Below are positions 48,380-57,735 of a DNA stretch of 64,000 bases, piece by piece. The DNA lies in NCBI GenBank assembly GCA_037957365.1, contig JARHVA010001191.1, positions 1,401,501 through 1,465,500 of the forward strand, given 5' to 3'. Below the pieces are notes generated by a model. The model was not told the origin of the DNA and ran no database searches. It worked only from the letters and a program-made list of their open reading frames with translations. Position numbers and translations under genes: made by a program. How positions within the stretch are numbered: the stretch's first letter is position 1; each line of letters begins with the position of its first letter. This DNA is from Torreya grandis (Eukaryota; Streptophyta; Pinopsida; Cupressales; Taxaceae).

Positions 48380-49530
48380 TTATGATATTTTTTTGATGAT
48401 ATCTTGTTTAGGAAAGATATTAATGGAGTTATGCTGAGGTGCATCAAGCATGAACAAATCCCCAAAGTGCTCAAAGAGTTTTATGATGGATCATCAGGTG
48501 GCCATTTCTCTATAAGGACCACTACCATTAAAATAATGTTGATGGGATACTATTCACCTAAATTATTTAAATATACACATAGATGGATGTAAAATTATGA
48601 AAATGTGCCTACTTTGTAGGCAAGTAAAGATTAACAACTTTCCCTCTCCAACCAATCCAAGTTGACCAACCATTTTCTTAGTGGGGATTAGATTTTATTG
48701 GCATGGTCAATATACCATCAAGTGCTAGCCACAAATGGGTCCTTACAACAAATAATTATTTCACCAGATGGACTAAAGTGGTTGTATTGAAAGATGTTAT
48801 AGAATCATCTATTTTGGAATTCATGGACAATATTATCACCATATTTGGTGTTACTTACACCATTATCTCAGACAATACCAAAGATTATTTGGGCACTCAA
48901 GTGATTGAATGGGAAATGAAATATAAATTCTACCTAAAGACCTCATCCAATAATTACCCATAAAGTAATGGTTTGGCCAAATCTACCAAAAAAATCTCAT
49001 AAGGATTTATAAAAAGATAATGGACGATAACCAAAGGACCTAACACACTAAGCTAAAGTCAACACTTTGGGATGACATGATCACTCCAAAAAGATCCATT
49101 ATAAATTCTCCATTTATGTTGGTCTATGGAAGGGAAGCTAGACTTGTAATGTCAATAGATTTACCATCTTTGGAACTCTCTCATCATTTGAAATTAACTA
49201 AAAATGATGCAATGATTGTGTAGTTGGCAGAACTCATGGAACTACAAGAAGTCAGGAACCAATCAATGAAAGTTGTAAAAGCAAGTAAAGATCAAATAAA
49301 GAGAAATTTTGATAAAAAAATCATCTAACAATATATTCAATGAAGGAGACATGATTCTAAAATGGGATGCTAAAAGGGCCAAGCTAGGAAAGAATATAAA
49401 GTTTGATGCAATATGGAGTGGTCCATACATCATAACTCATTGCAAAGGAGCCAATGAATTCTAGATATCCAGGATTGAAGGATTAGAGATATCTATTATA
49501 ATCAATGTGATATACCTCAAAACATGATTC
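48380..49530 (+). pseudogene. pol: Integrase of gypsy V
   Basis: Zinc-binding region: LKEFYDGSSGGHFSIRTTTIK with GYYSPKLFKYTHRW, then a decayed Cys pair near 48605-48620. Core: LDFIGMVNIPSS (first Asp kept, 48690), KWVLTTNNYFTRWTKVV, TIISDNTKDYLG (second Asp kept) and SNGLAKSTKKN, where the Glu is Lys (G to A). Then LMELQEVRNQSMKVVKASKDQIKRNFDKK and a C-terminal block EGDMILKWDAKRAKLGK, WSGPYIITHC. Open runs 48404-48592 and 48703-48963. Catalytically dead at the third acidic residue. Confidence 0.9.
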
Positions 49531-49923
49531 TAAGGTTACAATTATTTCTAAATCTTTGTATATATTAGGATTAGTTGGTTTCCCATAAATAAGTGATTTT
49601 GCACCCTCTACAACTCATTAAGAGTTTTTGCTTCCCAGTTTATTTTTGTTTTGTTTTCCCTATTTTATTTCTTATTTTAGGAAATTCCTACTTATATTTC
49701 TTCTCTAAATAGGATTTGGTAAACTTCAAATGACTCCATGCCTAATGAACTAGAAAGCTACTTGGAAATAATTGATTAGTAGGAAATAATCCCATAAAGG
49801 TCACTAAAAAATGTTGATATTTTTGTGCCAAAATACTCAAAACACCTTGTGCCTTAGAGGAGACCTATATTTTTTTTAGAAAAGCTTTAGAATGGCCTAC
49901 CCAAGTGGAAACCAAATATTTAT

Positions 49924-50138
49924 GTGCAATTTGAAACTTTTAAAAGTTTCAAAATGCACCTAAACCTCCACTTTCCCACTTATTAAGTCACTAGCAGGAA
50001 TCAAAACTTGAATTACATTTTACAAGTTTACAAAATTGTAAAATGTAATGCAAGATCTACTTTTAGATTTTCATCAAGACCAAACAGATACCGTAATTCT
50101 CACTACAATTCACAACTTTTCAAAGTTGAAAAGTGTAA
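49924..50138 (+). repeat. Three spaced inverted repeats in U3 of gypsy V (3' copy)
   Basis: At 49924-49959 (GTGCAATTTGAAACT / AGTTTCAAAATGCAC), 50012-50049 (ATTACATTTTACAA / TTGTAAAATGTAAT, perfect 14-bp arms) and 50104-50138 (weaker). Spacing is about 90 bases. Confidence 0.8.
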
Positions 50139-51129
50139 TCAAGATTTTGCTACCTACCTCCTAAATAATTTCTACCTCCAAAACCCCTCAGTAGAAAGTG
50201 GAGAATGAAAAACATATTAAAAAATTAAAAACTTCTAAATTACAAGGTAAATCCATAGACCTATTTCTAGACCTATTCATCCATCTACTACCATTGATAA
50301 ATATGCTTTGTTTTTATTATAGGTTTTGGTATATAATTTAGGTTTTACATCATTAATTAAACATTTTGACCAAATCCATTTACCTCTAAATAATATTGTG
50401 AACTAGATCTCAAAGTGAAGGATGCCATGACTCAAACCAATGTTCTAAGATGACCTACATTTCCAAATTACAAAGCCCTACACACACATCCATGATATTA
50501 TTCTAAATCACCTATATTTTCCTTTAGTTTATGTCATGTTGTTTACCACCATTGTTATTTTTTGAAAATCTTAGGTTTTATTTCCAAATTTTAGGTTTTT
50601 TCTCAGATTTTTTAAAAGTTTCATCATTTTCTCTTAAAATTTCTAGTTTTGCATTCATATGTTAAAATCTTCTTGTTAAATTTATCTAGATTGGTGTAAT
50701 TTCTTTAGATTTTTTCTAAAAATCAAGGGTTTTTGTCAAGTTTGTTAAACTTAAGAATAATCTTGACCTTGAACCTATAAAAAAAATTTAATTGAGTATT
50801 TTACCTAAAATCCCCATTCAAATCTATGTAGAGATCCCCTCTAGTTTTATCACCTTAAGTTTCCATTGGAGATCTGACTTGTAATTACAAACCAAAACCC
50901 CACTAGGTCTTGGTTGGACTTTTCAAATGAAATTACAAATTAAAACCCCATTGAACCATTTAGTCAGAATTTATAGCTGCTATTTTACATTATATTCCTA
51001 ATTAAGCTAAACCTTGTAGAAGCATAACTAAACTCTACCAGGTTCAAAGCATAAATCTTACCTATAATTGCAAACACAAATCTTGACCAGCTATGTAGTT
51101 GGTTCCCCTTACCCATTTACCCAATGTAC

Positions 51130-54100
51130 ATGTTTGGAAAAGAGATGAATGTCAAGTCAAAGGGACCTAGTGTCCCTTCTAACTTGGATTCAAAAATCAA
51201 TGAGATAATTGACATAGACCTAGCTAACTTCTAGACTAGAGTCAATGCAAAATTCAAGAATCACTAGATTAAAATCATATATGATAGTGGTTTACCTTAA
51301 TCTGTAGCCTTCTCATTCTTAGTACAACTCCCTAAGCTTATGCTCATCATGGATAAACATGATGATGTAGATAAAAGAGAAGTAGTGGATGATAAAGGGG
51401 AGATGATTCTAAGCCTAGATCTATATTTCATTGATACTATGTTTCTAATCCTAGATTTTATGAGATACATAGATATTACTTATATTTCCTCTAATAAATT
51501 CTATCAGGATAATAACTTGGCTTGTACCTAGATTTTAAACAAATAGTGGTTGAAGACTCCTAAATCTTTAACCTCAAGAATGCCTAAGAACCTAGATAGA
51601 ATAGAATTCAAGGACGAGGTTGGGGACCTAATTGGTCTATTGCATAGAGTCACATGAAGCCTAAATGCAAAGAATTGTCAAGATTGGATGTACCAGCATA
51701 TCTGGGTGATCTAACGTAGCAAACAATACATTCATTGGGCCTAGTTGATTAGTGATTCTATTTATAGATAGTTGATAGAGGTTCAAATTATAGGTAAATT
51801 TTACATGACCTCCTACCTTGTCTATATTTTAGCAAAAGGGAGGGCATTATAGGGATTAAACATAATACCATATTAGATCAAAAAAATTATAGCTACTATC
51901 CTAACCTTCCCTTATAGGGGAGTAAAAAATAATTTAGAAGAGTTAATGATGCCTTCATCTACTACATCATAATCATGTTTGAACAAGATGTAGGGAGAAC
52001 AAGGTTTTCTTATGCTTCAATAACAGAAATAGCAAATTGAGGATCATACTTCATCTAGTTCCCCAAATTATCTTACATTAGAGTTGTTGGCTTTAGTGGG
52101 TGTCCTTATACCCTTCCTATACATGTTAGTGACAAGTGGGACCTAATGGAGCTGGTAAGACAGCTAGTGAAAACCCATAATTTATTATCCAACAAGCATA
52201 AAATAGTCATACACTTCCCTATCAGTATAAGGAGATATATATGCTCTTCATTATCCAATAAAAAATGTGCATAAGTAGAGATGACTCAAATTAATTTAAG
52301 AACTCTTGCTACTAGGCCTTACTATAATGTGGTTGGTTATGTTGCTAGTTTATTGGGTGACTCATATTCTCACATTCACTTTTATGAAGATTATTAGAAG
52401 GATATGTAGGATGAGGAAGAGGTTAGGCTGTAGGATTATTCTAGAATGACCCTTGAACAAATTAAGATTTATTATATGGCACTAGTGATAGAAGATTTGA
52501 AGGATGAGGAACAACTAGTGGATAGGGTGTATTATGGTAATCAAATCTATCTCAAACCCCTTCCTCAAGTCAGGTGGTCTACAACCAATTCTTTCTCCTT
52601 ATTAGACACGACCACCCTAATTATTAAAAGAAATTTAAACTATTTAAGAAGTAAGGGGTGAAAATAAAAAAATAAATCCTAATCATCACAAACATATTCA
52701 AAGGGAAAAAGATAAGGTTGTAGAGGTAGTATCAACATAGGGTTCCAACAATGGTACTCAAGTAAAAAAAGCAGTGGTGCCAGTTGTTTTGCATAAAGGG
52801 AAACAAAAGCAAAAGGCCATAAGAGCTAGTTATAGCACTTAGGTGCCAGTAAACTATCCAATAGACTAAACATTAATAATTTACATAGGGGACACAAATA
52901 TTGTAACCCCTCCTCCTATCTTTAGTATCCAACTATCACAAGTAATTACTTCTCATGTTTATACCAATCCACCAGTACAAGTAATAACTACTTCATTTGA
53001 CCTAATAGTACCACTGATTCCATTAGAAGTGAGTTAATTAGTGTAGTTGGTTATCCAAACTCCACATCCACATCCCTCTTTCATAACTAATTCTACCCCA
53101 TTGATCACCGATACCACCCAACAATTCATGGCTAATGACTAAGTCATTATAACTATAGCCCCACTATTCATCACAACTATAGGGACATATTAAAATCCAT
53201 CTTCATCTTCCATCACAATTTCAATTAATTCTACTCTATCTATTCTCACTACATTAATAGATTATTTTACTTCTTTGGATACCACCCTTCTACAAGTTCC
53301 CTTGTTCTAACCACATAGGTCTACCTCTCTACCTGTGTCACTTATAACTTCCACATCCCTTATAAGCACATCCACTCCACCCATACAATTATTCTTGGCT
53401 TATTCCAATCTCACATGAATGAAAAACCTAACCAAGGAGGTGGAAACAAAGATTCCCACTGACATAATTGTGGCTAATCAACCCACCAATGGGGGAGACA
53501 AAGCCAAATCATCAACCAAGGACTTAAAACTAATGTAAATGGTAGATATGACACTTGTTATGGTATCTAATAGTGTATAAACTTTAGTTTTATACTCATA
53601 GGTAATAGTGGCCATTGGAACAACACATGATTCATTGGTATCCACTCCTATTTGACTGGCACAATTAGTGTCCAAGAAGAGGAAATACATGATATCTCCC
53701 AATACCCTAGATTTTGGTCTCTTGGAAACATCCAAATGACCAAAGAGAGGACCCAAGACCATTTTCATAAAATCATATGATGAAATAGGGGGAAAGTATG
53801 TGGAAATAGTAGTGACATGACCTAACAAATATAAAGAATATTTAATGGTGGGGGATTATCAGATATCTAAAGTACACCTTGGTCATCCAACAAGAGAGAG
53901 ACTAAAACATGATGTTCAAAAAAGCATAAGTTCTCACTCTGAGAAAATGGATAGTGACAAGGTCACTAAGGATGAGATGAAGAATAAGGTAGAGTAGTTG
54001 AAGGTTCCCTTAAAGGAGGTAATAAACTCATCAAATTAACTTAAATTAGCTTAGCCAACTCAATCTCGCTCTTAGTTCCCTGATAAGGAAACATTTGATG

Positions 54101-54828
54101 TAATGATGAAGATTGGTAAAATGGGAAGAGCTACTAAAGATTGGGTTGAATAAATAATCACCAAATGAAACAAGGTGATAGGGTTAGCCATCAACTATTA
54201 CAAGACATTCAAGGATAAATTGGCATCTTTGAAGGCATTCATTAATAAACATGAGGAAGAGGTTAAAATTCTAAACCTCTACTTTCCTAAATTGTAGGTC
54301 ATTGACTAGATAGAGAGTGACACCCTCATGTCTAAAATGATAATAAAGAATCCTTTAGAGCATGATAAGTTAGAGAGGGTAGCCAAATTCATAATTAGAA
54401 GACTCAGTGAAAATATTGATAAGGCTAAGAGCACAGGTGACAAGGCCACAAATGCAATGTATGATATTGAAGATTCAATTTGTAAATTGTCTTGTGATGT
54501 AGTAGATTACCAAGATAAACCTTTTCCTATTAGGTTGTCTAGGATAAATTTAAAGAGGTCATTAAGAAAGAGTCAACACATGACACAAATTTTAATTTAG
54601 GTTCCATATATTAGTTTATCAATAGTCACAATACACTTGATCAAATGGGAAAGGATATCCAAGTCTACAGAGCTTCTTCTAGAGAGTTAAATGTGACATT
54701 AATAATATTTACATAATTGGTCCTGATGAAGAGCACCTATAAGAAACACCTGATAACTTTGATGCTTTTATCGATAAGATACAAGAGAAAAAGGATAAGG
54801 AATCCTCAAAAGTCACTATTGTGGATTA
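51130..54828 (+). pseudogene. U3-resident ORF of gypsy V, complete 3' copy, unknown protein
   Basis: Candidate ATG at 51130 (MFGKEMNVKSKGPSVP), natural-looking end at TAA after VTIVD near 54828; about 1200 codons if unbroken. Block A (51300-51880): MDKHDDVDKREVVDDKGEM, WMYQHIWVI, QYIHWA, IGKFYMTSYLVYILAKG. A run of seven A residues (51880-51886; nine in the other LTR) shifts the frame. Block B (51930-52580): RVNDAFIYYIIIMFEQDV, YIRVVGFSGCPYTL, VSDKWDLMELVRQLVKTH, MTLEQIKIYYMA, PQVRWS. Then a basic stretch, a Ser/Thr/Pro-rich linker (52900-53420), and block D: MVGDYQISKVHLGHP, INKHEEEVKILNLYFPKL, KNPLEHDKLERVAKFII, LSENIDKAKSTGDKATNA, probable coiled coil. Not gag, pol or an env I know. Minus-strand frame 53478-53828 is a shadow. 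Confidence 0.7.
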
Positions 54829-55495
54829 ATTATTTAATTATTTGAGAATTTTTTTTGTAATTTACAATTTTTTAAAGATACTTTGTAAAGTTGCAAGTTG
54901 CAAATTTCAACTATTATTTTGATAGCTCCTATATTTTTAGTTGAAATAAAGCTGCTTGTAATTTTTAATTATCATTTTTTAAATTTTTAGTTGAAAAATT
55001 AAAACTTGCATTTTACATTTTTATTTTTGATAAAGCTGAATGACTTATAAGTTGTAAAAGCTCATATTGTAATTTGTACATTCCTTTTTGACAAGTTGGA
55101 TGACTTATAAGTTTTAAAAGTCTAAACTAAAAATTAAAAGTTAGGTTTTGAAATTTATATCTTAAAACATCTAAACATTGGAAAAATCATTCAATTTTTA
55201 TTATAATACTGACTAAGTCATGAAGTTCATTTTCACACCCCTTTTTTGTGGAGAGACTTCCTAAACTAAACTCAAAGAGAGATGGTTCAACTAAATGACT
55301 TCAACAACATTTTATCCTTTTTCAACACTTGGAAAAGATCCCAACCATTGCAGAGTCATCTTCTTCCTTTTACTCCACCAAAGATGCCTTCTCAAGATGG
55401 GGGTGATGGCATTTATATGGAGATTCCCTGATTTATTGCTCTAGAATTAAGTGTAAGGATTTTGACTTTTTCTCTCTCAAGGGAGTGATTTTTTG

Positions 55496-55503
55496 TATAA
55501 ATA
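55496..55503 (+). promoter_or_regulatory. Probable TATA box, 3' LTR of gypsy V
   Basis: TATAAATA in TTTGTATAAATATGGG, 668 bases before the LTR end, as in the 5' LTR. Confidence 0.5.
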
Positions 55504-56847
55504 TGGGTTTCCTACATAGCTCATAGATATTTTTATTGATAGATAAAATTTTATGCTCTTGAGAAATTTTATGCATGCTATAACCTAGAAAATATTAATA
55601 GACTGAAGTTTTGTCTTCTTCGTCTTGTGTTATCTTTGTGTATGTATAGATTTTAATAAAATTATGAATGATCTAAGTCTTATTTAAGTTATATAAGAAT
55701 CATTTGTGGTATTTATCTTGCCCTTTTGAAATATTACTAAAAATAATCAAGAAATTTATTCCTTATTTGATAAAATACCCAATATTTCCTTTGATATTAT
55801 ACTTGTGTAAAATTGTGCTTCAAGAAATTTTAGCGTATTAATTATTCAACTATGTTCAATCAAAGAAAGAATTAATTTACACTAGTACCCTTTGGTGCAT
55901 CATGATTTCCCAATTTTAAAAATCCTTCTAAACTCTTTCCTCACAAGTTAAAACCCTATTTAGGAGCAATATCACTAAGAAAGCTATAGTTGGAAGTGAA
56001 CTGGTCATGTATTAGTTTCACTAAGATTACTGAAAGGAAGCCAAACTTCTCTGGAGGTTCACCTCAATTTTCCAAGGTCTCATAGCTTAGAGGTGATTCC
56101 ATTATGTCATTAGATTTCCATGTACAATAACTATTACAACATGAAGTGGGTGCAAAATTTAATTGATAATAGTTCCTCCATGTTTTAGTTTCTTCATTCA
56201 CACACTATTCATACAACCTAGTAGTGTTCCATGTTTTAAAGAAAATATCATTTTAAAAATGATATTTTTCAATAGATTGACAATCTCATTATATGGAGTT
56301 AGTTTTGATGTCTTCAACATCTCTTTATATTATTTGATGTTTAGGATTCCATTTTTAACTTCTCCCAGTATCAAGTATGCTATCCTCGATAACTTTTATT
56401 TCTATTTTATGAGATTTTTGGTACTTTGACAGTTAGTCTGACTCTTTATTATGATATTTTATGGTAATTTAAATATTTTATTTAATTATTCAGTTATTGA
56501 TTAGTAAATTAAGACCACTCATATAGATATGTTCATCCACTCAACCCACTTAGATTTTTTTTTTGTGTGTGTGTGTGTGATTATACTTCTTTTTTCAGGT
56601 GTTGTGTGTAGCTCTCTTCATTATCCTTGATATGGCACATCTCAACATCAACATCTAGTGATTTTTATACTAATGGAATTTATTTTGTTAACTCTTTTAT
56701 ATTTCTAAAACATTATTTAATAGTATTAAAATCTAACATCTCTAATATCTAGTGGTTTTTTAGTGTTTGAGTAGTGTATTTGATCCACGTGTGTAATTTA
56801 TTTTTGAGTTATTAATTAGATGTTCATTCATTTTTATAGTTTTCCAT

Positions 56848-57023
56848 GGTGGATCATCTCACCTTTTGAATTTGTTATGTGATATATTAGTCCATCCAAT
56901 ATCTCATTTTAGAGGTGGATCAACCCACCTAGTGCATTATGCAATGGTGGATTAAACCACCCAATGCTGGTGATGGATTCAACTCTTTTAGTATCTCTCT
57001 CTTTAGATATGGATTAACCCATC
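56848..57023 (+). repeat. Array of GGTGGAT...CCACC short inverted motifs
   Basis: GGTGGATCATCTCACC (56848), GGTGGATCAACCCACC (56914), GGTGGATTAAACCACC (56946), and a weaker GATATGGATTAACCCATC (57006). Each has 5-base complementary arms around a 6-base loop. Confidence 0.6.
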
Positions 57024-57287
57024 ACATTTTAGCATATTATTATACTAATTGAGTTTTTAACTAATTTATTTAGATTCATTATGGCATATCTTAGAACCCC
57101 TAGTCACTTACTCTTTTTTACTAGTTTTTTGAGAGACCCTTGTCATGTGTCTCATTTTTTATAGATCATTTTTATTAGACATGGGTACCTCATCAAGCCT
57201 AGTTTATTGAGTTATTTTTTAAGGATTTTTAGCCTTATTTTTGTGTATAGGAATTCTTAAGTTTCACTTAATCTGTGTTGAGGTGTG

Positions 57288-57334
57288 TGGGGGATGGGGG
57301 GGATGAGGGTCAGAAGGGGATGGGTGACAAGGGG
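57288..57334 (+). promoter_or_regulatory. G-rich polypurine region next to the 3' LTR of element IV
   Basis: Six runs of three to seven G (57289-57293, 57296-57302, 57307-57309, 57316-57319, 57322-57324, 57331-57334) end just before the LTR. The last part, GACAAGGGG, is the likely polypurine tract; the whole could fold as a G-quadruplex. Confidence 0.6.
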
Positions 57335-57337
57335 TGT

Positions 57338-57735
57338 TGTTGTAGTATTCTATATGCACTTAATATTAAGCTAATTTAGGTTAGTTATTATACTTAGTAT
57401 TATTTATCAAACTTAATTAGGCTTAAAAGAGGATAGTGAGAATTTAATTCCACCATAAAATAATGTCACCACCAATAATAGATTCCACCTCAGTATGGGG
57501 CCAATCACATGTGCCTATTATGTGGCTAATAGGGAAAGGGTAGCTTGTTCTTTCTCAAACTATATATAACTCTAATATTTTTTTGTATATCAATGGATAA
57601 GTAATGCAATGAAAATTTTGAAGCTATGATGTAATCTAATTTGTAATACTTTCTTTATCACTATATTTATTTATTTTTCATTTTTTTAATGTGTTTCATG
57701 CACATTGGAGTGAGTTTTTTTTTGAGGATTTTTGT
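57338..57735 (+). repeat. 3' LTR of element IV
   Basis: Starts TGTTGTAGTATTCTATATGC; matches 29315-29680 (AATATTAAGYTAA, GGGCCAATCA, ATGGATAAGTAATG, CATGCA, GAGGA). Homology fades after about 57735, so the U5 end is truncated or too diverged. Confidence 0.8.
57561..57568 (+). promoter_or_regulatory. TATA box, 3' LTR of element IV
   Basis: TATATATA, same context as 29529-29536. Confidence 0.5.

Larger units (their letters stand above)
31992..56171 (+). mobile_element. Ty3/gypsy element V with ~6.4-kb ORF-bearing LTRs
   Basis: LTRs at 31992-43550 (interrupted by VI) and 49812-56171, internal region 43551-49811. LTR ends fit TGTTGATA...GATAACA. Target duplication is GTTCT (31987-31991) and GTTCC (56172-56176), differing by one C/T change, which fixes both outer ends. 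Internal order: gag, protease, an RNase H, reverse transcriptase, second RNase H, integrase. Without VI the element is about 19 kb. LTR divergence is roughly 15-20% by eye. Tat-like by domain content, not resolved. Confidence 0.9.
49812..56171 (+). repeat. 3' LTR of gypsy V, uninterrupted
   Basis: Starts TGTTGATATTTTTGTGCC, ends AATTGATAATA, 6360 bases. It matches 31992-35238 and 40388-43550 with no gap other than element VI. The preceding sequence AAAGGTCACTAAAAAA is a weak polypurine tract. This copy shows the full U3 reading frame. Confidence 0.93.
56172..57337 (+). other. Right internal region of element IV, no recognised gene
   Basis: Begins with the target duplication GTTCC of gypsy V. 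An 88-codon frame at 56163-56429 is hydrophobic and unassigned. The region also holds a T-run followed by a (GT) repeat at 56555-56579, the GGTGG/CCACC array and a G-rich tract next to the LTR. Confidence 0.55.
29315..57735 (+). mobile_element. LTR element IV, short LTRs, no recognised pol; host of gypsy V
   Basis: The 5' LTR (29315-29749) and 3' LTR (57338 to about 57735) enclose 29750-57337. After removing gypsy V (31992-56171 plus its target duplication) the internal region is only about 3.4 kb and shows no recognisable gag or pol. The primer site is tRNA-iMet type. This fits a large non-autonomous LTR element (LARD-like) or a badly eroded copia. The target duplication is not recoverable because the 3' LTR end is unclear. 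Confidence 0.75.

Noticed and set aside
53478..53828. 116-codon minus-strand frame, with a similar 116-codon frame at 40849-41199 in the other LTR of gypsy V
   Set aside because: Both lie opposite the sense ORF, which has recognisable blocks in this stretch (ISPNTLDF, KYVEIVV, MVGDYQISKV). Similarity of the two antisense frames follows from the LTRs being copies. No start context or independent motif.
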